NCBI RefSeq assembly: GCF_002760615.1
Contig: NZ_AWWI01000126.1
Coordinates: 23,531-87,530 of the forward strand
Reading direction: 5' to 3'
DNA length: 64,000 nucleotides
Origin: Puniceibacterium antarcticum
GTDB taxonomy: Bacteria > Pseudomonadota > Alphaproteobacteria > Rhodobacterales > Rhodobacteraceae
Every line of letters starts with the position of its first letter. Position 1 is the stretch's first letter. Below are positions 37,221 to 46,437 of the stretch, one piece after another. A model generated the notes under the pieces. That model had not been told where the DNA came from, ran no database searches, and saw nothing but the letters and a program-made list of their open reading frames with translations. The translations under genes were made by a program, and so were the position numbers.

Positions 37221-37547
37221 TGGAGAGCACTCATTCCTTTACACCACATCTAAACTTAGGGTTTGGTGCGGAGCCGCGACAAGTCAACGGAGGCGGCGAA
37301 ATAGGTTGCGAACTGGATTGCAGCGCTGTCCTGACTGTCTCGCGGATTTTGCAGATCAGGGCGCTCAGAAGACGCGAAACGGGCGAGATAACGCGCGTTG
37401 ATTTCGTGTAGATTGACGGACTGGACAGATCGCCTGTCTACGCCCAGGGTTTTGGGGACGACAGCTAGAGCTGATCATAGCCCTGCCGCCCCTTGCCACC
37501 CGTGCCCTTGCGGAATATGCACTGGGCCAGCTTATTATGGGGGACTT
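37221..37547. other. 327-base intergenic region before sseA
   Basis: Nothing firm is seen. The frames here are short and lack family features. A search by eye for a two-piece tmRNA, which would make sense near smpB, found no tRNA-like ends. Confidence 0.4.
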
Positions 37548-38420
37548 ATGACCCAAGACGATCCCAAAACGCTGGTTTCGACCGACTGGCTTGCCCGGCA
37601 CCTTAGGGACCCGGACCTGCGCATTCTGGATGCCAGCTGGCACATGCCCGACGCGGGCCGCGATCCCCGCGCCGAGTTCGAGGCCACCCATATTCCCGGT
37701 GCGCGCTTTTTTGATATCGACGCGATCAGCGACAGCCGCTCGGATCTGCCGCACATGGCCCCGCCGATCGAGAAATTCATGTCCCGCCTGCGCGCCCTTG
37801 GCGTGGGCGACGGCCATCAGGTGGTGGTCTATGACAGCGTCGGCATCTTTTCCGCCGCCCGCGTCTGGTGGCTGTTCCGCCTGATGGGGCAGATGGACAT
37901 TGCCGTGCTCGACGGTGGTCTGGCCAAATGGCTGTCCGAGGGCCGCGAGGTCGAGGATATGCCCCCCGTCATCCGCGACCGTCACATGACCGTCCGCCGC
38001 CAGAACCATCTGGTCAAGGATGTCACACAGGTCGCCGCCGCGTCCAAGCTGGGCGATTACGAAATCCTCGATGCCCGCGCTCCGGCCCGGTTCCGGGGCG
38101 AGGTGGCTGAACCTCGCCCGGGTCTGCGCGCCGGTCACATCCCCGGCTCTAAGAATGTGCATTTTGCCACGCTGCTGAACGCAGACGGCACGATGAAGGA
38201 CCCCGCCGCGCTCAAGGCCACATTCGAGGCCGCAGGCGCGAACCTGTCCAAACCCACAATCACCACCTGCGGATCGGGCGTCACCGCCGCGATCCTCTCG
38301 CTTGCCATGGAGCGTATCGGCAAGACGGACCATTCCCTTTATGACGGGTCCTGGTCGGAATGGGGCATGTTCCCCACCGTGCCAGTGGCAACCGGGCCCG
38401 CCGCCACAGGAGACAACTGA
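37548..38420 (+). CDS. sseA: 3-mercaptopyruvate sulfurtransferase (two rhodanese domains)
   Basis: A 290-residue tandem rhodanese. The first, inactive domain starts VSTDWLARHLRDPDLRILDASW; the second holds the active cysteine in TTCGSGVTAAILS near residue 240, where the CGSGVTA loop marks mercaptopyruvate sulfurtransferases rather than thiosulfate sulfurtransferases (which have CRxGx[RT]). It transfers sulfur from 3-mercaptopyruvate to thiols or cyanide. ATG 37548 is preferred to an earlier start that lacks family sequence. Its stop overlaps the start of the aminotransferase gene, which may provide mercaptopyruvate by cysteine transamination. Confidence 0.93.
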   Translation: MTQDDPKTLVSTDWLARHLRDPDLRILDASWHMPDAGRDPRAEFEATHIPGARFFDIDAISDSRSDLPHMAPPIEKFMSRLRALGVGDGHQVVVYDSVGIFSAARVWWLFRLMGQMDIAVLDGGLAKWLSEGREVEDMPPVIRDRHMTVRRQNHLVKDVTQVAAASKLGDYEILDARAPARFRGEVAEPRPGLRAGHIPGSKNVHFATLLNADGTMKDPAALKATFEAAGANLSKPTITTCGSGVTAAILSLAMERIGKTDHSLYDGSWSEWGMFPTVPVATGPAATGDN

Positions 38421-39604
38421 TGTTCGAATCCCTCAAGGAACAACCCGCCGACAAGATCCTGATGCTCATGCAGGCCTACAAAGAGGACCCGCGCGAGACC
38501 AAGATCGACCTTGGCGTCGGCGTCTACAAGGATGCCAGCGGCAACACCCCGATCATGCATTCGGTCAAGGCAGCCGAAAAGCAGCTGTGGGAGGCCGAAA
38601 AAACCAAGGCCTATACCGGCCTCGCCGGCGATCCGGCCTTTGCCGATGCGATGGTGAAACTCGTCCTTGGCGACTCCGTCCCCCGCGCCAATGTCGCCGC
38701 TGCGGCAGAGCCGGGTGGCACCGGTGCCGTGCGTCAGGCCTTTGACCTCGTGCGTTCGGCCAATCCCGAGGCCCGCGTCTTTGTCAGCAACCCGACTTGG
38801 CCCAACCACCTGTCGATCCTCAAGCATATGGGGATCGAAATGGTCCCCTACCGCTATTTCGACGACGAAACCCGTGGCGTTGATTTCGACGGCATGCTGG
38901 AAGACATCGCACAGGCGAAAAAGGGCGATGTGGTCCTGCTGCACGGCTGCTGCCACAACCCGACCGGCGCGAACCTCAACCTCACCCAGTGGAAAGAGGT
39001 TGTTGCGGTCCTGCTGAAAACCGGCGCGACCCCGATGATCGACATCGCCTATCAGGGCTTTGGTGACGGTCTCGACGAAGACGCCGCCGCGACCCGGCTT
39101 GTGGCCTCCTCGGTGCCGGAAACCCTGATCGCGGCCAGCTGCTCCAAGAACTTCGGCATCTACCGCGAACGCACCGGCCTGCTGATGGCCGTGTCTCAGG
39201 ACGCCTCGGCGACCAAGCTCAACCAGGGCACGCTGAACTACCTCAACCGCCAGAACTTCAGCTTTCCGCCCGATCACGGCGCGCGTCTGGTGACGATGGT
39301 GCTGAACGACGACGCCCTGCGCGCCGACTGGATGGCCGAACTTGAGGCCGTGCGCAATTCCATGCTGGGCCTGCGCGAACAGCTCGCGTCGGAACTGCAG
39401 CGCCTCTCCGGCTCGGACCGCTTCGGCTTTATCGCCCAGCACCGCGGCATGTTCTCGCGCCTTGGCACCACACCCGAGATGGTGGAAAAGCTGCGCGCCG
39501 ATCACGGCATCTACATGGTTGGGGATTCCCGCCTGAACATCGCGGGCCTGAACAAGACCACCGTGCCGATCCTCGCCAAGGCGATCATTGAGGTGGGCAT
39601 CTGA
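38420..39604 (+). CDS. aromatic amino acid / aspartate aminotransferase (class I, TyrB/AspC type)
   Basis: A 394-residue class Ib-like PLP aminotransferase. Family features: KIDLGVGVYKDASGNTPIM, CCHNPTGANL, and the PLP lysine in AASCSKNFGIYRERTG near residue 245, plus the C-terminal RLNIAGL with the substrate-binding Arg. AspC/TyrB types transfer amino groups between aspartate or aromatic amino acids and 2-oxoglutarate. Which substrate is preferred cannot be told. TGATG overlap with sseA points to one transcript, ending at a terminator 47 bases downstream. Confidence 0.92.
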   Translation: MFESLKEQPADKILMLMQAYKEDPRETKIDLGVGVYKDASGNTPIMHSVKAAEKQLWEAEKTKAYTGLAGDPAFADAMVKLVLGDSVPRANVAAAAEPGGTGAVRQAFDLVRSANPEARVFVSNPTWPNHLSILKHMGIEMVPYRYFDDETRGVDFDGMLEDIAQAKKGDVVLLHGCCHNPTGANLNLTQWKEVVAVLLKTGATPMIDIAYQGFGDGLDEDAAATRLVASSVPETLIAASCSKNFGIYRERTGLLMAVSQDASATKLNQGTLNYLNRQNFSFPPDHGARLVTMVLNDDALRADWMAELEAVRNSMLGLREQLASELQRLSGSDRFGFIAQHRGMFSRLGTTPEMVEKLRADHGIYMVGDSRLNIAGLNKTTVPILAKAIIEVGI

Positions 39605-39650
39605 AGCTTACGTCTCTGGCAAGAGGCAAGCCTCCTGCCCTGGTATATCG

Positions 39651-39680
39651 AAGGCGCTCCCACACCGGGGGCGCCTTTTG
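39651..39680 (+). terminator. terminator after the aminotransferase gene
   Basis: AAGGCGCTCC-CACACC-GGGGGCGCCTT followed by TT; a GC-rich stem with a single mismatch and short T tract, ending the sseA-aminotransferase transcript. Confidence 0.8.
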
Positions 39681-39785
39681 CTGTGTGTGACAACGAAGGA
39701 ACCATTTCTGCGATGGTACGTTATTCTCGCAGAAAGAAAGCACCGGGTGAAACAACCCGGTCACATACCGAAAAAGGATATGCGC

Positions 39786-39860
39786 ATGAACAGTATTATT
39801 TACCTCGTCGGGTTGGTCGTTGTCGTTGTCGCGATCCTCTCTTTCCTCGGGTTGGCCTGA
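39786..39860 (+). CDS. 24-residue single-span membrane protein
   Basis: A short frame starting MNSIIYLVGLVVVV, one continuous hydrophobic helix ending with FLGLA, with no charged residue. AAAAAGGA lies 7 bases before the ATG at 39786 (an in-frame ATG also lies at 39780). It has its own place between a terminator and the next gene, and codon use fits neighbours. Short hydrophobic proteins of this form are, as far as I recall, widespread in Rhodobacteraceae, but I know no function. It is below the length cut-off of most gene finders. Confidence 0.6.
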   Translation: MNSIIYLVGLVVVVVAILSFLGLA

Positions 39861-40088
39861 AAACGACGCCGTCTGAGTCTTTTAGCGGACATCGCTATAT
39901 AGGCTCAGACGGTGAATAGATTTGGATTGCGCGACTCCGCAAGGGCTGGATCTGATACCTCGCCGCCAAACAGCACAGCGTGCTGCATCCTCCCGCCGAT
40001 GCATTTCTTCGATGTGTCTGCGGATCATTCAAACGCAACCGGATTTTGGCGAAAGCTTGCAATCCGGACAGCAGTGAAAGGAAACGAA

Positions 40089-40286
40089 ATGAACTGGGAC
40101 CAAATTCAAGGTAACTGGAAGCAGATGACCGGTAGCGTGAAGTCGCACTGGGGCGAGCTTACAGATGACGAAGTCACCGAGATTGCAGGTGACCGTGAGG
40201 CGCTTGAAGGCAAGATTCAAGCCAAGTATGGTAAGTCCAAGGAAGCGGCGAAGCAGGAAGTTGACGATTTTCTTGCGAAGCACTGA
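40089..40286 (+). CDS. CsbD family stress protein
   Basis: A 65-residue CsbD-like protein with the diagnostic MNWDQIQGNWKQMTG, then GELTDDEVTEIAGDREALEG and KYGKSKEAAKQEVDDFL. This small helical hairpin family (YjbJ in E. coli) is general-stress induced; molecular function is unknown. ATG 40089 follows AAAGGAAACGA. The frame is open upstream to 39912 but the family starts here. The terminator just after it shows it is monocistronic. Confidence 0.93.
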   Translation: MNWDQIQGNWKQMTGSVKSHWGELTDDEVTEIAGDREALEGKIQAKYGKSKEAAKQEVDDFLAKH

Positions 40287-40314
40287 ACTGGTTTTACAAT
40301 CAGTCACACATTGA

Positions 40315-40347
40315 AAACGGCGTCCCTGGTCGGGGGCGCCGTTTCTT
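40315..40347 (+). terminator. terminator after the CsbD gene
   Basis: AAACGGCG (40315-40322) and CGCCGTTT (40337-40344) with inner CCC/GGG pairing, followed by CTTTT. A GC-rich Rho-independent terminator. Confidence 0.85.
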
Positions 40348-40425
40348 TTGGTGACGTTTGAAGGTCGATGCGCCCGTGCAAAACACCCGTTTCAGAATCG
40401 CAGCGAGCTTGCTAAGTCTAGTAGC

Positions 40426-42270
40426 ATGAACGCACACGCCCCCCACATGCGCCCTGTGATCCGTCAACTTGATGATATGGCCATCAACCGTATCGCTGCG
40501 GGCGAAGTCGTTGAACGCCCTGCATCGGCGGTCAAGGAACTGGTCGAAAACGCGATTGATGCAGGGGCGCAGCGGATCTCGGTTGATCTGGCGGATGGGG
40601 GCAAGACCCTGATCCGCGTGACCGATGACGGCTGCGGGATGTCGCCCGAAGACCTGCCGCTCGCGCTGAGCCGTCACGCGACGTCAAAGATCGACGGGTC
40701 TGATCTGCTCAACATCCAGTCCTTTGGCTTTCGCGGTGAGGCTTTGCCAAGTCTGGGCGCTGTGGGGCGGCTGACCATCGCGAGTCGGGCCGAGGGGCAG
40801 GAGGCCGCCGAAATCGTGGTCAATGGTGGCGCGCCGGGGCCGGTGCGGCCGACTGCGCTGAACGGTGGCACGGTGGTGACGCTGCGCGATCTGTTCTTTG
40901 CGACGCCTGCACGGCTCAAATTCCTGCGCACGGATCGTGCCGAATCGCAGGCGGTGGGCGAGGTGATCCGTCGTCTGGCCATGGCAGAGCCGTCCGTCGG
41001 GTTCACCCTGCGCGATGTGTCGGGTGGTGGCGCGGGGCGGGTGAGTTTCCGCGCCGATCCGGTGACCGGGGATCTGTTCGATGCGCTGCGCGGACGGCTG
41101 GCGCAGGTGATGGGGCCGGAATTTGTGGAAAACGCCCTGGCGATTGATGCCGAGCGCGAGGGGTTCCGCCTGACCGGCTATGCCGCGCTGCCGACCTATT
41201 CGCGGGGGTCCGCGGTGGCGCAGCACCTGTTCGTCAATGGCCGGCCCGTGCGGGACAAGCTGCTGATCGGTGCCCTGCGCGGCGCCTATGCGGATTTCCT
41301 GAGCCGGGATCGTCACCCCGCCGTGGCGCTGTTCATCGACTGCAATCCGCACAAGGTGGACGTGAATGTACACCCGGCCAAATCCGAGGTGCGGTTCCGC
41401 GACCCCGGCGTGGTGCGCGGGTTGATCGTGTCGGCCCTGCGCCATGCGCTGGCCGAGGCGGGGCACCGGGCGTCGACCACCGTGGCCAGTGCCACGCTGG
41501 GCGTCATGACGCCGGAACGCACCGGCCCGGCGCGGGTCTATCAGATGGACCGCCCGTCGCTGGGCGCGCGGCAGGCGTCTTATGCGGCGCAGGCCCCCGG
41601 ATTTGCCGAGATGTCGACGGCCTATAGTGGGCGGGTTGTGGAGCCAGTTCTGCCGCAAACGCCGCAAGAGGATGTCGCACCGCCCAAGGATCAGCCGCTG
41701 GGGGCGGCGCGCGGGCAGGTGCATGAAAACTATATCATCGCCCAGACCGAGACGGGCATTGTCATCGTGGATCAGCATGCCGCGCATGAACGGCTGGTCT
41801 ATGAAAAGCTGAAACATCAGATGGCGGATCGCGGTGTGGCAGCGCAGGCCCTGCTGATCCCCGAGGTGGTGGAGCTGTCCGCCGATGACGCGGCGCGGTT
41901 GTTGGAGATTTCAGATGATCTCTATCGCATGGGCCTTGCCATCGAAGCTTTTGGTGGTAGCGCTGTAGCGGTGCGCGAAACGCCTGCCATTCTGGGCGAG
42001 GTGAATGCAGAGGCGCTGTTGCGTGACATTCTGGACGAGCTGGCGGATCAGGGCAGTTCGGCGCTTGTTCAGGAAAAGATCGAGGCGATTCTGTCCCGCG
42101 TCGCCTGCCATGGCTCGATCCGGTCAGGCCGCATCATGCGGGCCGAAGAGATGAACGCGCTGCTGCGCGAGATGGAGGCGACGCCGCATTCTGGCCAGTG
42201 CAACCATGGGCGGCCCACCTATGTGGAGCTGAAGCTGTCGGATATTGAACGGCTGTTTGGACGCACATGA
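40426..42270 (+). CDS. mutL: DNA mismatch repair protein MutL
   Basis: A 614-residue GHKL ATPase. N-terminal motifs are ENAIDAGAQRISVDL (motif I), DDGCGM (motif II) and SFGFRGEALPSL (motif III). The C-terminal domain contains DQHAAHERLVYE, an exact DQHA-x2-E-x4-E metallo-endonuclease motif, along with GQCNHGRPT, so this MutL should nick DNA itself, which suits an organism without MutH. The N-terminus is set at ATG 40426 (MNAHAPHMRPVI); an upstream start overlaps the terminator. The stop overlaps rmuC (ATGA). Confidence 0.96.
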   Translation: MNAHAPHMRPVIRQLDDMAINRIAAGEVVERPASAVKELVENAIDAGAQRISVDLADGGKTLIRVTDDGCGMSPEDLPLALSRHATSKIDGSDLLNIQSFGFRGEALPSLGAVGRLTIASRAEGQEAAEIVVNGGAPGPVRPTALNGGTVVTLRDLFFATPARLKFLRTDRAESQAVGEVIRRLAMAEPSVGFTLRDVSGGGAGRVSFRADPVTGDLFDALRGRLAQVMGPEFVENALAIDAEREGFRLTGYAALPTYSRGSAVAQHLFVNGRPVRDKLLIGALRGAYADFLSRDRHPAVALFIDCNPHKVDVNVHPAKSEVRFRDPGVVRGLIVSALRHALAEAGHRASTTVASATLGVMTPERTGPARVYQMDRPSLGARQASYAAQAPGFAEMSTAYSGRVVEPVLPQTPQEDVAPPKDQPLGAARGQVHENYIIAQTETGIVIVDQHAAHERLVYEKLKHQMADRGVAAQALLIPEVVELSADDAARLLEISDDLYRMGLAIEAFGGSAVAVRETPAILGEVNAEALLRDILDELADQGSSALVQEKIEAILSRVACHGSIRSGRIMRAEEMNALLREMEATPHSGQCNHGRPTYVELKLSDIERLFGRT

Positions 42271-43439
42271 TCAGTCTGGGCGAGACCAGCTATGCGCTGG
42301 ATGATCCGTCGGTCCTGCTGACGCTGTTCGGTGTCGCGCTGGGCGTGATTGTGTTTCTCATGCTGTTTGCATCACTTCGGGCGGCGAACCGGTCTGCCCG
42401 GCTTGCCGCGCCGCTGGCGCAGCAGATGGGGCAGCTGGGAAGTCGCGTGCAGGCGCTGGGCGAGGGGCAGGAACGGCTGGCCGGCGGGCTGCACCATGTC
42501 AGCGAATCTCAGGTGACGAGCCAGACTGCCATCCTCAAGCTCATGGAGCAGCGGCTGGCGGCGGTGCAGCAGCAGATGAACGAAAACCTCCACGGGTCGG
42601 CCCGGCGCACGGCGCAGAGCCTGGGGGATCTGCATCAGCGGTTGCAGAGCATCGACAAGGCGCAGGACAATATCACCAAGCTGTCGGGTGATGTGCTGTC
42701 CCTGCAGGACATTCTGAGCAACAAACAGACGCGCGGTGCCTTTGGTGAGATCCAGCTGACCGACATTGTGGGCAAGGCGCTGCCCAAGGACAGCTTTACC
42801 CTGCAGGCGACCTTGTCCAACGGCAAGCGGGCCGATTGTCTGATCCATCTGCCCAACCCGCCGGGACCGATCTGCATCGACAGCAAGTTCCCGCTGGAGG
42901 CCTATGAACAGCTGCGCCGCGCCGATTCGCCTGAACGCGCGGCCCGGGCGGCGCAGATGCTGCGGATCACGGTGCGCAAGCATATCAAGGACATCTCGGA
43001 CAAATACATCATCGAGGGTGAGACGGCGGATGGGGCGCTGATGTTCCTGCCGTCCGAGGCGGTCTATGCCGAGCTGCATGGCAACTACCCCGAACTGGTG
43101 CGCGAGGGCTTTGCCGCGCGGGTCTGGATCGTGTCGCCGACCACCTGCATGGCGACGCTGAACACCATGCGTGCGATCCTCAAGGATGCGCGGATGCAGG
43201 AGCAGGCGGGCGCGATCCGCAAGGAGCTGAGCCTGCTGTATGCGGATGTGGACCGGCTGGGCACGCGGGTCGAGAATCTAGACCGGCATTTCGGGCAGGC
43301 GGCCAAGGACATCGCGGATATCAAGATCAGCGCGGACAGGGCAGGCCGCCGCGCGCGCCGTCTGGACAACTTCGATTTCGAGGAACTGGCGGGAGATCCG
43401 CCCGGTCAGGTCGTCAGTTTGGCGAAAACTGACGCTTGA
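42267..43439 (+). CDS. rmuC: DNA recombination protein RmuC
   Basis: A 390-residue protein with an N-terminal membrane span (LLTLFGVALGVIVFLMLFASL), a long helical part with many Gln/Leu (probable coiled coil, about residues 45-155), and the RmuC nuclease-like core: LPNPPGPICIDSKFPLEAYEQL, DGALMFLPSEAVYAEL, and WIVSPTTCMATLNTMRAIL. RmuC limits inversions between short inverted repeats. Its ATG overlaps the mutL stop, linking two genome-stability genes in one transcript. Confidence 0.94.
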   Translation: MISLGETSYALDDPSVLLTLFGVALGVIVFLMLFASLRAANRSARLAAPLAQQMGQLGSRVQALGEGQERLAGGLHHVSESQVTSQTAILKLMEQRLAAVQQQMNENLHGSARRTAQSLGDLHQRLQSIDKAQDNITKLSGDVLSLQDILSNKQTRGAFGEIQLTDIVGKALPKDSFTLQATLSNGKRADCLIHLPNPPGPICIDSKFPLEAYEQLRRADSPERAARAAQMLRITVRKHIKDISDKYIIEGETADGALMFLPSEAVYAELHGNYPELVREGFAARVWIVSPTTCMATLNTMRAILKDARMQEQAGAIRKELSLLYADVDRLGTRVENLDRHFGQAAKDIADIKISADRAGRRARRLDNFDFEELAGDPPGQVVSLAKTDA

Positions 43440-43754
43440 GAGAGGCTGTTTAGCGCTAACCCCTTGCAATTGGGCTTTCCTCCGTGGTCTGCTTGAAACC
43501 GGAAGGGATCTAAGGGCGCCCACTTAAACATTGAAAAGTGGTTTAGTATTAAACCAGTCGATATGCACAGGTTGCAACCATGTTATGCGCAAGCAAGTCT
43601 GCCCTGACGGAACCTCCTGTGATAGTTCGGCGCCGACCCGAGAAAGAGACGAGGCAACTTTGCGTTGTTTTGATGAATTCTGGAATTGGTTTAGGTTTGA
43701 ACTATAAAATAAGCGCCAGAGCGGGCGAGCATTATGACCAGGGGAAGAGGGCAT
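43440..43754 (+). promoter_or_regulatory. control region of the pyruvate dehydrogenase operon
   Basis: A 315-base gene-free region. It contains a perfect dyad TGGTTTA-GTAT-TAAACCA at 43539-43556, a second half-site-like GGTTTA at 43688-43693, and the A/T-rich TATAAAAT at 43703-43710 that could be a -10 element. TGGT-N10-ACCA spacing suits a dimeric repressor. No regulator gene is adjacent. Confidence 0.5.
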
Positions 43755-46412
43755 ATGACAGACAGCCGAAATGATATCGACGCAGTCGAATCGCAAGAAT
43801 GGCAGGAGGCGATCGAAGACGTCATCCTGCGCGACGGTCCGGACCGTGCGCATTTCCTGCTGGACAAGGCAGTGCAACAGGCGCGTGCGGCAGGGGCGAT
43901 ATTGCCATTTTCCGCGACAACGCCGTATCAGAACACGATTTCGCCTGATGACGAAGTCGACATGCCCGGCGACACCGAGATGGAATGGCGCATCCGCACC
44001 ATCAACCGTTGGAACGCCATGGCGACAGTCGTGCGCCGCAACAAGGAATCGTCCGAATACGGCGGGCATATCGCATCCTTTGCGTCGTCTGCCGCGCTTT
44101 ATGACGTTGGTCTGAACCACTTCTGGCGCGCCAAGTCGGCGATCCACGGCGGCGACCTCGTGTTCTTTCAGGGCCATGTCGTGCCCGGCATCTATGCCCG
44201 CTCCTTTATGGAGGGGCGCCTGTCTCAGGATCAGCTCGAATCCTTCCGCTCGGAAGTGAATGGCGGCGGTCTGAGCTCTTATCCGCACCCGTGGCTGATG
44301 CCGGATTACTGGCAGTTCCCGACAGTTTCGATGGGTCTGGGGCCGCTTATGGCGATCTATCAGGCGCGGTTCATGAAATACATGCACAACCGCGGCCATA
44401 TCGACATGGCCGACCGCAAGGTCTGGTGCTTCCTTGGCGATGGCGAGATGGACGAGCCGGAATCGCTGGGCGCGATTTCCCTCGCCGCGCGCGAAGGTCT
44501 GGATAACCTTATCTTTGTGGTGAACTGCAACCTGCAGCGGCTTGACGGCCCTGTGCGCGGCAACTCGAAGATTGTTCAGGAACTCGAAGGCGCCTTCCGT
44601 GGGGCCGGCTGGGATGTGATCAAGCTGCTGTGGGGCAAGGGCTGGGACGAGCTGCTGGAAAAAGACGCCAGCGGCAAGCTGCGCCAGCTGATGGATGAAA
44701 CCATTGACGGCGATTACCAGACGTTCAAATCCAAGGACGGCGCCTATATCCGCGAACATTTCTTTGGCAAGTACCCGGAAACGGCGGCGCTGGTCGAAGA
44801 CTGGACCGACGATCAGATCTGGGCGCTGCGCCGTGGCGGTCACGATCCGCGCAAAGTCTACAACGCCTTCCTGCGTGCGACCAAGACCAAGGGGCAGCCG
44901 GTCTGCCTGCTGGCCAAGACGGTCAAGGGTTATGGCATGGGCACCGCTGGCGAAGGCCAGAACACCAGCCACCAGCAAAAGAAGATGCAAGAGGACCAGA
45001 TGCGCGCCATGCGTGACCGGTTCAAGATCCCGGTCGACGATGCCGATCTGGGCAAGGCACCGTTCGTCACGCTGAACAATGCGCAAAAGGCGTATCTGAC
45101 CGAGCGGCGCAAGGATCTGGGAGGCTCTTTCCCGGTTCGTCACTGGCGCGATACGCCCAAGCTGGAAATCCCTGCGCTGACCGCGTTCAAGGGGCAGCTT
45201 GAATCGACCGGGGATCGCGAGATTTCCACGACGATGGCGTTTGTGCGCATCCTGACCACGCTGCTGCGCGACAAGAAGGTCGGCAAATTCGTTGTGCCGA
45301 TTGTGCCGGATGAATCCCGCACCTTTGGCATGGAGGGTCTGTTCCGGTCCGTGGGCATCTACAACCCGCTGGGTCAGAACTATACCCCGCAGGATGCCGA
45401 CCAGATGATGTTCTATAAAGAGAGCAAGGACGGTCAGGTTCTGCAGGAGGGCATCAACGAGGCGGGTGCCATGGCCGACTGGATCGCTGCGGCGACGTCC
45501 TATTCGACCCACGGCGTGCCGATGATCCCGTTCTACATCTACTATTCGATGTTCGGCTTTCAGCGGATCGGCGATCTGGCCTGGGCGGCGGGCGATTCCC
45601 GTGCGCGCGGCTTTATGCTGGGCGGGACCGCCGGGCGGACCACGCTGAACGGCGAAGGGTTGCAGCACGAAGATGGCCACAGCCATATCTTTGCGGGCAC
45701 AATCCCGAACTGCATCAGCTATGACCCGACCTTCTCTTACGAAGTTGCAGTGATCGTGCAGCACGGCATGAAGCGGATGTTCGTCGATCAGGAAGATGTG
45801 TTCTTTTACCTCACCCTGATGAACGAAAACTATCACCATCCCGAAATGCCGATGGGCGCCGAAGACGGCATCATCAAGGGCCTCTACCGCATGTCGAAAA
45901 CCGGGAAACCGGCCAAGAAGCATGTGAACCTGATGGGCTCGGGTACGATCCTTGTGCAGGCGATCAAGGCGGCGGAAATGCTGCGCGAAGACTTTGGTGT
46001 CACCTCTGACATCTGGTCGGCCACCTCGTTCAACGAGCTGGCGCGCGAAGGGCAGGACTGTGTGCGTCACAACCGGCTGAACCCGTTGACCGAGCAGAAG
46101 GTGCCCTATGTCACCCAGCTGTTGGACGGGGTCAAAGGTCCGGTGATCTGCGCCACCGATTACATCAAGAACTATGCCGAACAGATCCGCGCCTATGTGC
46201 CCGGTCGGTTCACGGTTCTGGGCACCGATGGTTTCGGGCGTTCGGACAGCCGTGTGAACCTGCGGCGGTTCTTTGAGGTGGATGCCAACCACATTGCGGC
46301 GGCCGCGATGGTGGATCTGTACCGCGAAGGCACAGTCTCTGAGAAAGAGCTGCAATCCGCCCTGAGCAAATACGATGTAGACGGCGGCAAGCCGAACCCG
46401 CGCCTGGTTTAA
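43755..46412 (+). CDS. aceE: pyruvate dehydrogenase E1 component, homodimeric type
   Basis: An 885-residue ThDP enzyme that decarboxylates pyruvate and acetylates the lipoyl group of E2. The ThDP motif is FLGDGEMDEPES...NCNLQRLDGPVRGN (GDG to NN-type) near residue 230-275; the transketolase-like second half contains GHSHIFAGTIPN and SATSFNEL. Length equals E. coli AceE (887), so it is the single-chain E1 and not the alpha/beta form common in alphaproteobacteria. ATG 43755 follows GAAGAGG. The operon continues to aceF and lpdA. Confidence 0.96.
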   Translation: MTDSRNDIDAVESQEWQEAIEDVILRDGPDRAHFLLDKAVQQARAAGAILPFSATTPYQNTISPDDEVDMPGDTEMEWRIRTINRWNAMATVVRRNKESSEYGGHIASFASSAALYDVGLNHFWRAKSAIHGGDLVFFQGHVVPGIYARSFMEGRLSQDQLESFRSEVNGGGLSSYPHPWLMPDYWQFPTVSMGLGPLMAIYQARFMKYMHNRGHIDMADRKVWCFLGDGEMDEPESLGAISLAAREGLDNLIFVVNCNLQRLDGPVRGNSKIVQELEGAFRGAGWDVIKLLWGKGWDELLEKDASGKLRQLMDETIDGDYQTFKSKDGAYIREHFFGKYPETAALVEDWTDDQIWALRRGGHDPRKVYNAFLRATKTKGQPVCLLAKTVKGYGMGTAGEGQNTSHQQKKMQEDQMRAMRDRFKIPVDDADLGKAPFVTLNNAQKAYLTERRKDLGGSFPVRHWRDTPKLEIPALTAFKGQLESTGDREISTTMAFVRILTTLLRDKKVGKFVVPIVPDESRTFGMEGLFRSVGIYNPLGQNYTPQDADQMMFYKESKDGQVLQEGINEAGAMADWIAAATSYSTHGVPMIPFYIYYSMFGFQRIGDLAWAAGDSRARGFMLGGTAGRTTLNGEGLQHEDGHSHIFAGTIPNCISYDPTFSYEVAVIVQHGMKRMFVDQEDVFFYLTLMNENYHHPEMPMGAEDGIIKGLYRMSKTGKPAKKHVNLMGSGTILVQAIKAAEMLREDFGVTSDIWSATSFNELAREGQDCVRHNRLNPLTEQKVPYVTQLLDGVKGPVICATDYIKNYAEQIRAYVPGRFTVLGTDGFGRSDSRVNLRRFFEVDANHIAAAAMVDLYREGTVSEKELQSALSKYDVDGGKPNPRLV

Positions 46413-46437
46413 GCTGCGGAACGAGGAGACACAGACT

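Noticed and set aside
37221..37547. Possible split tmRNA next to smpB
   Set aside because: No tRNA-like acceptor ends, no alanine-tag reading frame and no G-U pair seen.
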